64,000 bases of DNA, from contig PUFA01000225.1 of the NCBI GenBank assembly GCA_003508835.1, positions 1-64,000 of the forward strand, written 5' to 3'. The position numbers and the translations under genes are program-made. Source of the DNA: Eonycteris spelaea. Lineage: Eukaryota; Chordata; Mammalia; Chiroptera; Pteropodidae. A model generated the notes under the pieces. It made no database searches, had not been told where the DNA came from, and saw only the letters and a list, made by a program, of their open reading frames with translations. Positions 38,700 through 50,100 of the stretch are shown one piece after another (the stretch's first letter is position 1; the number at the start of each line of letters is the position of its first letter).

Positions 38700-40680
38700 C
38701 CAATTCAAGAGTCATAGTCAACACGAATGGCATCTTGTAAAAACTTACATTGGCACTGACCAATGTATACAATTTGGAAGGCACTGGGAAAAATCCTCAG
38801 CCTCAATTGTACTCTATTAGAGATTACTTCTCAAGTCAATGTATTTGATTTTATCTACCTCTCCCTTTTAAACGCAGATGCTTTGTGCAGGACGATACTT
38901 TTCTCCAGCCTCAGGTGGAAGGTTTCCTTGCTTACCCCTGCACCCTCAATCACAACACCTTCAGACCCAGAAAGAGCGTGCTTCCACACTGTCTGCTCCC
39001 TTCCTAGAATTTCTTTACCTACAAGCTCCTTCATTCTGGGCTCATGTTACAGTCAAATGTATTTCTACACTTAATACAAACCTTCTTTGATGCTTCTTCC
39101 TCTTCTAAACACTCTACTTTTCATTCTCCTTGTTCTACTATATTTAGAGACAAAACAGAAGCCAACAAAAATGGCTGAAGAATTAAAATGAGACTGAAAT
39201 AATACTATGTCCTACCCAAACAAGAAGAGGATTTCAAGAAGAACTGATAATCAACATCACCAGATTTGAAAAGCAAGGGAGAGAAAGGAGATGAAGATGA
39301 CTATGGCTTCTGGCTTCAAAAACTAACTGGAGACTGACCAACATCTTCCTTATCACAAAACCTAAAGGTCTTTACTGTCATTGGTGAAGAATGTGTGGAG
39401 GGGTTAATAAAACTCTCCAAAGGAAATCACATCAATTTTCAGAATGTAGACTATGAAAACCAGGTCTCCTTTAAACCCCTTTGGGAAGCCTGGCTTACCT
39501 CCTGCCTCAATTCCCCTGTATGGAGAGATGGGGATTGGAGAGGCAGGGGAGGGATGAACTAACATACTCAAACTTTTAGATATGATAACAATAATAACAT
39601 CTTACTTCTTTTCTGCTTCAGTTTATTAGTATGCATTATTATTCCCTCATTTATAATAAAAAATTGAGGATCAAGAGGGGTTAAAAATACTCTTCAAGTC
39701 ATGCTACCCTCTAATGTAATACTCCTGAAAAGATTCTGCTAAAACACCCCCAAGTTTTTGTCTGTGTCTTACCCTTCTAATCTTATACTCTTCAAAGGGC
39801 CAAACCACCAGCCTTTCCCCCAAGGTACCCCAAGGAATTCACTGACCTGCAGGTAGCTGAGGAAGAAATAGTAGACTCTATTATGGTGCCTTGTGCAGTT
39901 TTTAAGAAAGAAAACTTCCTTTATCTCTAATAGTCTTAGTTTCTGCTCAGATAACAGTTTACCAGAAAACCCTGAAGTTGGCTAGCAATCGTTCACCAAA
40001 AAGTCTCGAATCTCAGCCATGTGATTGGCTGATCAGGGACAGCTGAATGGAAACGGATGGGCAGAGGCTCTTTACTGGCTCAGTGAATGATTAACAGCAG
40101 AAATACAGCACCAGTGTTTACCTAATCTCCTTTCTCTTCACTAGCCCTCATTCTTGATAACATGTTGCAATCATTTTTCTCTCTGCCAGCCATTTCCCCT
40201 AAGTGAAAAGATAATATGGATTTGATGCCAGAATTTTTTTTTCTTTTCATAAACATGAGACGGTTAAACAAAATGCAATCCAGCTAGCCTGGAAACTTTG
40301 GATACGGCAGGGTTCAAACTGGGCTCAAAAAATGATCCACTCTCCATAAGTCCAGAAGGCTTTCCTGAGGCTCAGTTACCTATGGATGACCTTGCCTTAT
40401 GCTGGGCTTCATCCCACCCCGAGAGCACAAATGGTGGAGAGTTTAACACACATACTGAGTCCCTGCTGTGTGCCAAGTGGCCTAGAACAATATTATTACT
40501 AGTTAACTAAACTACTACCACCACTACTACTAATGCTGAGCACCAAATGATCTCCAGAAGTTCGTCTGTTACTGAGTGCTGCTAGAAGACTGCAGTGAAG
40601 AGCCCGTCATGTTTGTTATTGCGTAGCTCTAGAAAGGATGTCAAACCCTGTGAGGGCTTGAGAAGATCAATTAATCCTCA
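38700..40680. other. Intergenic sequence between C4BPB and C4BPA, nothing firm
   Basis: No coding exon was recognised here. CT-rich wording at 38760-39090 may be further L2, but the match was too weak to call. The hybrid SINE follows at 40704. Confidence 0.4.
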
Positions 40681-40685
40681 GGATT

Positions 40686-40703
40686 AAGATTTGTATGCTC
40701 AGG
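40686..40703. repeat. Target-site duplication, left copy
   Basis: AAGATTTGTATGCTCAGG is the left direct repeat of the hybrid SINE and differs from the right copy at one base. Confidence 0.92.
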
Positions 40704-40927
40704 GATGTGATTCCATAATGTAGCAGTTAGCGCGTCTGCTTTACATGCAGAAGGTCCTGAGTTCATGCCCCAGTGGAGCCATGATCTATGATCAGTGGTC
40801 ATGCCACCTTGAAAAAGCCTCATGTCTGATCTCTAGAGCTAAGCAGGGTCGAGCCTGGGTAGTACTTGGATGGGAGACCACTTAGGAAGATCAGGTGCTG
40901 TAGGCTAAATAAAGAAAGAAGAAGAGG
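40704..40927 (+). mobile_element. Hybrid tRNA-Val/5S rRNA SINE (MEG-TR type of fruit bats)
   Basis: The left half (40709-40781) follows tRNA-Val with anticodon TAC in the loop ctttaca. The A-box region (tagcagttagcgcgt) and B-box region (gttcatgccc) are degenerate. The right half (about 40796-40906) follows 5S rRNA, with agagctaagcagggtcgag and the C-box cttggatgggagac, then an A-rich tail (aaataaagaaagaagaagag). Direct repeats of 18 bases with one mismatch flank it. From memory this tRNA/5S architecture is the MEG-TR family of megabats. It lies between C4BPB and C4BPA. Confidence 0.85.
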
Positions 40928-40945
40928 AAGATTTGTATGCTTAGG
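40928..40945. repeat. Target-site duplication, right copy
   Basis: AAGATTTGTATGCTTAGG directly follows the A-rich tail. With the left copy it fixes the limits of the insertion. Confidence 0.92.
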
Positions 40946-41389
40946 AAATTGCTATTAAAGAGCAATTCTTCCTTATAACTTTATTTTTTTCTGTAATTAA
41001 CATGGAAAGTCTCAAAGATTTTAGAAAAAAAAGGAGTTGAACCACAGTAGAAGTTTTGACAGAAGATGTGACATTTGGGCTGGGCTTTGAATGAAAAGTG
41101 AAAATTATTAGATGAAAATACAATGTTAAGGTAAAAGGAACACGGGCCAAGTCACAAATGTGAGACTGATTCGCTGATTTGACAATAAGCAGAAAGGATT
41201 CTACATTGTGCAAAGTTGTGAGAGGTGAGTTAGAGAAAATATCATCTTAAAGCTGGGTCTTTAAAATACCATTTCCCAATCTATTGGAGTCCGTTCTTTT
41301 CCACAGTGACTATTACAAATTTTTCTCTCAAAGTCACCAAATTGTCTTACTCTCAGCAGATGACTTTGCCTTTTACTTTGCTAAAAAAT

Positions 41390-43260
41390 TCTGCATTATC
41401 TTCTCTCTGCCTCAAGTTTTCTCTAGTATTCACTCCTGTTTCAGAAGAGATTTGTTTGTTCTTATTTGCAATGGCTTTCCTCCTGAAATGTTCCCTTAAT
41501 CTTGCTGAAACCTCAAATTCCAATTGTCTTCTGTTGGACTTCTGAAGAGGCTCCCACATCTCCTGCCTACTCTTTCTCATTAATCACTTCACACCCCTCC
41601 ATTTGTGGCCTTCCAATCTGGCTTCTCCCCGCCCTTACTGACAGACCTCTTTCAGGCATGCTCTTGTCTCCAAATCCAAAATTTCTTTACCTCATTTCTT
41701 ATCATTTTTTGGCAGCCTCAAACACTGCTGATCATCTTTCTGAAACTCTCTTCTCCTTTGGCTTCCGTGATACTGAACTTTCCTTCTGATTCCCTCATCT
41801 TACTAATTGCTCTTTCTTAGTTGTCGTTACCTCCTCTCTCTCCTTCTCATACCTAAATAAAGATATATCCCAGGTTCTTCTTCAAAAAAATTTTTTTTCT
41901 TCACATTTTAAATTATCTTACCATGGCTCTAACTATTCCCGTAGGAGAACTACCCCATAACTACATCTCTCTCTATTTACTCTCATAAATGCAGATTTAC
42001 ATTTTGCTCTTGGCCATTGAACATCTTACAAGCACCTTATACTCAGCACATCCAATGGGAAACTTCTCCTTTCCTGCACAGAAGCCTCACCTTCTGACCC
42101 CCATGTTAATCCAAGCTCCCAGGAATGGAATTTCAGATTCATCTTTAAACCCTTCCTCTTCCTCCCCTTCTAACTTTCAATCAGTGGACAAGTTGTTTTC
42201 ATTGGATTTTGCAATGTTTTTCATGTCTGCTGTTTCTTTTCTATCTCTACTGCCATCAAGCCAGTTCAGGTCATCATTGCTTCTCATGTGGATTATTGCA
42301 GTAGCCCTTTCAATAGATTCTCTTTCTTAATTCTCTTTCCACGTCCACCTATACTACCTATCTAGCATACCCTTTAAAAACCCTCTATAAACTCACAGTA
42401 ATATACCTTTTTAGGCTTTTCTCTCATCACCTCCCATGCTTTAAAGATCTAGGTTGATTTAGGCTATGTGCTATTCCCTAAACATGCCCCATCTTTCCTG
42501 CCTCTCCACAGCACCTTTTCAAAAAAATTATTAAAAACTCTATTTAAAACATTAAAGAAGTTTAAGAGAATAAATACTTGTAATTTCATCATTCTAAGAC
42601 AACCATTTTCATTGTGCCTTTTATTGCCTTGTCCTTTTCTACAATAATAAAAGTTTTAATAAGCGCAAACATTAATACTTATTTTTTGTATTCTATTTTT
42701 ACTTAAATTATTTTTTAAGATTTTTGTGTTCAAAATTATCACTATAAAGGGCTGCATTACATTTGATGTACCAGTTTATTTAAAAATTTCTGGTTTGGAC
42801 ATTTCACACGCTTACAAAGTCTTGTTACTGTAGACAATACAGGCAATAATAGAATAGTTTTAAATTAAAAATTATTTTGCTCAAGTTAGATTAATCCTAA
42901 GAGTGAATTTTCTTGGTTAAAAAGTTCATGATGCTCTTACTACATTTCTTAAATCTTTTTTCCACTTGAAATGTCTTCTCAGTAATCTTTGTCTCTAACT
43001 CCTACTCACTTTCAAAGGTTCAAATGACTATCATTTCTTTCTTGACAATTTCCAGCCACCTCCTCCCAGACAGAAATCACCCTCATGACATCTGAGCTCC
43101 CACAGCACACTATTCTGTGAAAAGTGTTTATTTCATTCTAATAACCTGAATTAATTAATTGTGCGTGTGTTGTATCTATTAATAGACTGTGGGTTACTTG
43201 AGAGTCCATCTATTATTCTCCTTCATGACTTTACCTAGAGATTTTCAATTATTTCAAGCT
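41390..43260 (-). repeat. L2 LINE blocks, antisense, interrupted
   Basis: CT-rich L2 antisense wording occurs at 41390-42520 (ccagttcaggtcatcattgc, tgtggattattgcagtagcc) and again at 42940-43260 (cttgaaatgtcttctcagta, agactgtgggttacttgaga). An AT-rich insertion of unknown kind lies at about 42540-42930. Confidence 0.6.
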
Positions 43261-43940
43261 CTCTTATGAATTTTGTATTTTATCCAGATTTCCTATGTGT
43301 TTTAAGTAGAGGTCAGAGTGCAAGATGGAAGAAATTTGTCATATCAGTTCAGCATGACTTCTTGACAGAAAAATCTTAGGATTCTTGTGTCTTCTACCCT
43401 CAAAAAAAAAGAAGAGAATATATTCGTTTATGTTGCACCACCTCAAATTTACCACGCAGGGCAGGGTTTCATCCAAAAGGCAGAGAATGATATTACAAAA
43501 GAAGATTTGGAAATCTGGTTTCATAAACAGGATGTAGGAGAGAGTTTGGGTCCTAATTCTACTTTTTTCTCAATAGGTCATTTTACGATATAACTGTTCT
43601 TAGCCTATTTTCCCAAAATGAGAGGTTAATTTTTACCTCATAAATTTTGGTTAATTTGGGGTTAATTTTTGCCTCCTCATTTGTCTCATATTAAAATATG
43701 AGGCACATTCTAAGCTGTGATCCAAGCTTCCCATTCTCCTTACCGACAGGAAATTAAACCCCTTGTTCCCCATTCATGTGTTGCTAATTCTGCTCTTAGA
43801 CAACCACCACACTTGGCCTTTCCACATTGTGAGTGCAACATAAACGTGGTGTGTTATATAACCACAGTTGGTTACTATGAAGTTGTTTTTCAGTTCAATG
43901 AGAGAAAAATCTGAAACCAATTTCAGAACCAAGAGGAAGA

Positions 43941-43946
43941 TTTATT
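43941..43946 (-). promoter_or_regulatory. C4BPB: Probable polyadenylation signal of C4BPB
   Basis: AATAAA on the minus strand begins 17 bases past the C4BPB stop codon. It is the first canonical signal after the stop and would give a 3' UTR of only about 35-50 bases. No other signal immediately downstream was checked exhaustively. Confidence 0.55.
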
Positions 43947-43962
43947 CATAAGTGCATTTCCA

Positions 43963-44130
43963 TTACCCAGTCTGCTCAGCTACAGTGTCAGGAAACATTT
44001 TTGCCTCCAACTCAGCTTTCTTTATTTCCAGAGAATATTTTAGTTCCTCCATCGTTAAGCCATTTTCATTTAATCTTTGCATAAAGTTCTCTATGGCTTT
44101 GCAAAGTTCCTTACTTTCTCGAAAGGCAAG
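43963..44130 (-). CDS. C4BPB: C4BPB coding exon 6: C-terminal alpha-chain-binding helix
   Basis: This encodes 55 residues and a TAA stop. It begins LAFRESKELC and continues with the NENGLTMEELKYSLEIKKAE helix. Cys220 is kept; it corresponds to the second human interchain Cys. The end (AKMFPDTVAEQTG) runs about nine residues past the human stop. The acceptor is a long pyrimidine tract ending ttcag. Confidence 0.93.
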   Translation of the reverse strand, partial: LAFRESKELCKAIENFMQRLNENGLTMEELKYSLEIKKAELEAKMFPDTVAEQTG

Positions 44131-47100
44131 CTGAAGAGAAAGAGAGAGAAAAAAATTTAAGTTCCAACTTAAGAACTGAGACCCAGTTCTCTCTAAAGCC
44201 TATGAATAGTGCTTACATCCCTGAGTGAGGGCTCAGAACCAGGTTAACTTAAGTAGGGATCTGGCCCTCAACATAATATTTAAATACACTTATTATTAAA
44301 CTAAAGAGGAGGCTCAGTGAAAATTGACCTGTTCAGTGTTTTTTGGAGTTTAGAAGAATTTTAGAGACTTTTCACAGAAGAACTCTCAAGTCTAAGATAG
44401 GAGTTTACGTATCTTGCTCTACAAAGCACATGAGACAACAACTCCACAGGACCTCATGAGGTATTTGTGATAATAGTGGAAAATGGGAACCTCTGTATAT
44501 AAAAATGTGCGTTAATAGTTTATGAGCCCGTCTGACAGGCCAAGGCCAACCTATTCAAATACATCCCAAATTGAACAGATATTTACTAAGCATGTGGCAG
44601 GAGCAATGCCAGGCCCTAGAGATACAACTGTGAACAAGACAGACAAGAGTCTACTACTTACAAGTGCCTTCTCGCCCTCAGTCTGTGGAGCTGGTTTGGG
44701 AGCTTCTTGGATCAATTCACAGACTGGAAGAGCACCGCTCCACTCCCCTTCAACGCACTGCTGTTCTTGTGTGCCCACTAAGCGGTATCTGAACAGAAAT
44801 TAGATAGCAACACACTTGGCCTTTTTACATCTTATGAGCTAGGCAGCTAAAGCTGATTTCGTGTCTTTGTATTTCATGCTTTGATAGAACCCATCTCCCT
44901 GCTCCTGATCCATAATGTATGTTTAAGTTATCTCAGCCTTACACAGCAGTATAATAAAGTAAAACTACTCTCCTGAGGGGTGGAGAGGACCCAAGTGATG
45001 AGTTGACACATAAAACATGGAGAAGTAAGAAATTCTGAACATATGTGTTTACACACAGTTTTTGCATGGGAAGGGTGAGGGAAGCTCTTCATCGTTTAGT
45101 AACTTTTTAAAAAGCATCTGTTATCTATGCTTTTAAAAAGAGTAGACAGCTAGAGACAGCCATCCAATAAATCTTTGTGAACTATCTAAAAAGGAGTTGC
45201 AGCTTTTAATCAGAAAAACACAGGAGGTGACTGCAGAATTTGTTGGAGATACGTAATGAGATTGAAATACTAGCAAGGGCGCATGACCCTGAGTTAACAA
45301 GACTGAGGCAAGGGAAAGAAAAAGCCAGATCTATAAGCTGGGTGGTCAGGCAGCCTAAATTAAGGTTAAACATCACTTAGGATATTTTAAAGATATACTC
45401 TAAATCATTCTATCTGCACTTCCATATGTTCTGTATTTCTGTAAGTTTTTTGTTAGAAAACCACATTTTAAATACTTTATCTTTTCTTAACTAAGAAAAA
45501 AAAAGTGATACTTTAATTAGGATAAACAGGATCAGTCTGTCTTCTAGAGATTAGGGAGAGCTGGTAGTGGACTAAAGCATTCTCAAAATTAGAATGAGCT
45601 CAGAATCCTGAAGCAGCAGGAAATCAGAGGACCAGTTTGAGACCATGCTACCAGTCAATTAGCAAGATCTTATATTTGAAAGGCTACATGCACTTACCTC
45701 TTTACACAGTAATAAGTAATGGTAGATCCTGAGTTGAAATCTTTTCCTTCAAAATAGCCATGAGCTAGATTCCCAGGAGGGCCACAGTCTCCTGAGAGAC
45801 AGGAGTATAGAAATGACAGTGGTAAAGTTCAGTTATGTTCAATTAACAGCACTTCCAAATTTATGACTGTCTATGCCAGCACCTGCTGTCTTCATAGCAT
45901 CATAATTGGGAATCTGGAACATGTTCTTCATTCATTTCCTTCTGGTCAAAATTATATTGGTGAATGGGAAAGACCCCCTCCCCCAGCTCATCCTCCAGTC
46001 TTAGTGATTTGAGAGTATTTTTTGATTGGCAGGAGCTCCAGGAAAGGAAGCTTAAGTTGTAGGAATGTTAATTGTCAGTGTACAAGAAAAGAAAAATTGA
46101 TCATATGTAGAAGTGGAAGAAGTAAAGTAACTCTGAGATAGGAGCTAAATGGTGTGAGCTCAAATGGAGGTTGATGCCCCCTGTGAGACAGAGTTGTGAA
46201 TATGAGACCTTCAGAAAAACAGAAAATGGAGCTTCAAGCAGAGGGAACGAATCTGTAAAACTGTGGAGAGATGGACAAGGTACTAGATGTTATGAGTTTG
46301 GGTTCTGGCTCTTCCAGTAGCCACAGAGCACTAAAGAAGCCACGTCATTCCTCTTGGCTTTTTTCCTAACCTGTGAGTGGGTTAAATGATATTATCTCTA
46401 AGGTCCTTTTTTACTCTGAGATTGAGTCTAGACATGTTGATCAAGATTAGAAGCTGAATCAAGAATAATTACATAGGCATATATTTATTTAAACATAAAA
46501 GTCTTCAAAACAAGTAGTCGAGTAAAAACAGTAAATCATTAAAGAGCATGTATAATACTATTTATGTAAAACATAGTCATACACAAACAAAAAAAGTGAA
46601 GTCTAAAAATTAAATATCAAAGTACTCTGCTATCCCTGGGTGGTAGGTTTGTAGGTAATTAACTGTTTTCTTCTTTTATTTTCTGAATTTTCTACAACAG
46701 AAATTAGTTACTTAAGTGGTTAATAAATAATTGTTTAAAAATCACAAGGTAAGTTCAAAAGCTGTATAGAGGAAAGGAAAAAGAATTTCAAGGAGTTGAT
46801 TAAGAAATTCCAGTTTAGACAGGGTTTCTCTGGTGGCTTTTAAGAGTACAGTTTCGAACAGAAGGAAATGATGTTGATCCTGGGTCTAAACAGAAAAGAA
46901 TCTGCTTTATTTGGAGTCCTAGGGAGCTTCCCCAAAAATCAGACAATGAACTAAAACAAAAAGACAGAGATCCTGTATTTTGCAGCTAGCAAGAGAACTA
47001 CTGAATTAAAGGAGCGTAAAATAGAGAAGTCCTGAAAAAAGTAAATACTTTAAACCTATCAAGCTAATGATGTAAACCATTTTATGTTTGTAATTTAACA

Positions 47101-50100
47101 GCATGTAGTATATATTTTAAGTAATCCCAAACTATATAAATAAGAATATATATAGCTTCTGCCTTTAAACAGCCTATTTATTACTTTAATAGCTACTTCC
47201 AAAATACATCTAAAGAATGATATCACTTTCTCTCACTGACATAAGTGGCTGGCCCCTCATATACTGAATGATATTAGATGTAATAAATTTTTTTAGCTAA
47301 TCTGATTAGTAAAAAAATTATATCTAATTTTAACATCCATTTCTATAATTATTAGTAATGTTTAATAGTCTTTCATAAATTTGAGAGATATAAATGCGGT
47401 TTGGGACTAATTTTGGAATTGTCTATCTTTAAGATTTTCTTACAAAACTAAATATACTCTTACCATATGATCCAGCAATTGCTTGGTATTTACCCAAAGG
47501 ATTTTAAAACTTATATCTACAGAAAAACCTGCACACAATGTTTATAGAAGCTTTATTCATATTCACCAAAACTTGGAAACAAACGAGATGTCTTTCAGAG
47601 ATAAATGGATAAAATGTGGTGCATCCAGAAATGAAATATTATTCAGCGATAAAAAGAAATACGCTATCAAGCCACGAAAAGATATAGAGGAACCCTAAAT
47701 GCGTATTATTCAGTGAGAGAATCCAATCTGAAAGTCTACCCCTTTGTATGATTTCAACTACATGACAGCCGGAAAAAGGCAAAATGATGGAAATAATAAA
47801 AATATCAGCGGTTGAGAGGGGTGGGGGAAGTAGAGAGATTAATAAGCAGAGTAGAGAGGATTTTTAGAGCAGTGAAAATACTGTTTGATATTACAAAATG
47901 GGTACATGTCGTTATACATTTGTCCAAATCCTTAGACTGTACAACACCAAGCATGAGCCCTAATGTAACGCATGGATTTTGGGTGATTATGATGTATCAC
48001 TGTAGGTACATCCTTGGTTAAAAAAAAGTACTATTCTGGTAAGTGATGGTGATAACGGGAGAGGCTACACCTGTGTGGGGGTAGAGGTTACAGGGAAATC
48101 TCTGTACCTTCTTCTCAGTTTTATTGTAAATTTAAGCTGCTCTTTTAAAAAAATGTCTTTAAAAAGATAAATAAATTTGTAATATAGATCTATATCCTTC
48201 CAAATGAGATTTTTAAATTAATTTTTTGTTTCATAATTTTTAATTTAAAATGCTGGTTAGGATTGCACCGTAATACTAAGTGTACCTATTCATGATCATG
48301 GCATACCTTTTATTTAAGTCTTATTTTATGTCCTTCAGTTAATTTTCGCGTAAGTCTCATGAGTGGAATTATTTTTACATTTCAATATTAACCTAATAAT
48401 TATTACTAGAAAGTAAAACTATTGATTTTTCAATATGTATTTTGTATTCAAAAATAAAGTTTTTGGTAGAATTTCTTGTATCTTTTAAGTATATTTTGCA
48501 AATAATGATATCCTGTGATTCAGCAATTACTCTGAGACTATACTATAGAAATAATAGAATAGCATAGACATAAAGATATATGTATGTGTACACATATATA
48601 TGATGATATTCATTTCAGCATTGTTTGTAATAGCAAAAGTAGAGAAACAACAATATGAGATATATGGAATAAGTTATGGCAAATCCACATGCAGTTATTA
48701 AAAAGCAGGAAATAGAGCTACACATACTGATCTATGAAAGGTTCCCATGTATATTGTTATATGAAAAAAAATATATGAAAAATATGTATTGGAAAATCCC
48801 ATTTTTGTAGGTATGTAATGTGTGTAGGTAAGTGTGTGTGCATTTGTTTATGTAAAATGTCTGCATAAACACAAGAAAACATCATGAAATGAAAACATCG
48901 AACTACTTCTGAAAGCTGTTATACTGTAGTGTGATAGGAGGTACTTGTAACTTTTATTTTATATAATTTTATTATGGATGAATTATGGTTTTTCCCCCTG
49001 TTTTTGTGTATTTTTCCAATAAAAACTTTAAGTCACTATCTTGAAGTTAAAAAAAAAAAAATAGGCAGATGCCCCAAACTGCTTTACATATTGAACCTGG
49101 TAGGACAGGAATGCTCCTTAAGAAACGAAAAAAAAAATGGTGTATACTGTTTGAATGCTGTTGTTGTCCATAAAATACATCGCCTGAGCTGTGAGGTTCT
49201 CTCTGTGAGCTCCACTTGTTTCTTGGCTGCTTGTTAAATCCTAAACCCTTTCCAGATACTAAAAAAGAGAAAGCATCACAGGAATGTGGCAAATGCCTGG
49301 GATGTCATTGCTGATCAGTATCTTTGAGATTTGAATGCTGTGTGTCTCTTGTACTTACTGCTTTTGCAGACAGGAAGGGGAGGCACCCAGGTGTGGTCCT
49401 CTAGGCACTGGCTCCAATTGCTGCCCTTGAGGACGTAGTGCTCATTGCACTTAAATGTGATTTTGTCACTCACATTCACAGGCCCCAGGGAACTGACCTC
49501 ACCATTCACCAGTACCGGGTCAGGACAGTGGCCCACTGAAGAAGAAAACAGACTGCAGTCTGAAAGGGCCAGGCTGACCTCCTCAGATTTCATTGAGAAA
49601 ACAGGAAATAGAGTTAAAACCGCACTTTTTAATAGGGACTAGTATATGGTACCAAACCATATCAATGCAGGATAAGAAAAGACGGTTGGCCTCAGTGTGG
49701 CAGAAAAGGTCTTGATCATTCACAAGAGTGACAACTGCCACTTGAGCTTACTGAAAGTAATGAAGCATATAACTGGAAATTACCAACAGCATGTTTATTA
49801 TCCTGGTATGTTAAGCATTACTCAAAAATTCTTGAGTCTATGTTTGAGGCAAGTGTTTCCTTCCCTTTCATCCAGCCAAATATATACATTATTTGCCATT
49901 TTTTACTTTGTTTTGTTTTTCCCAGGTGGAAAAACAGGAGAGAATGCAGAGGGGTGTGAATTTGGTCATATGAACAAAAGATAAACATGCTGGTGTGCTT
50001 TACTCTAGGTATACAGGAGAACTAATCTGGTTATTCTTAAAAATAGTAATAATAGAAAGGATATGGATTAATTCTCCACATCTATAGACCCTACAAATGA

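Noticed and set aside
40709..40781. A tRNA-Val(TAC) gene
   Set aside because: The acceptor stem has an A-C mismatch and a wobble pair, the T-loop is altered, and the piece continues into 5S-like sequence within one target-site duplication. It is the head of a SINE.
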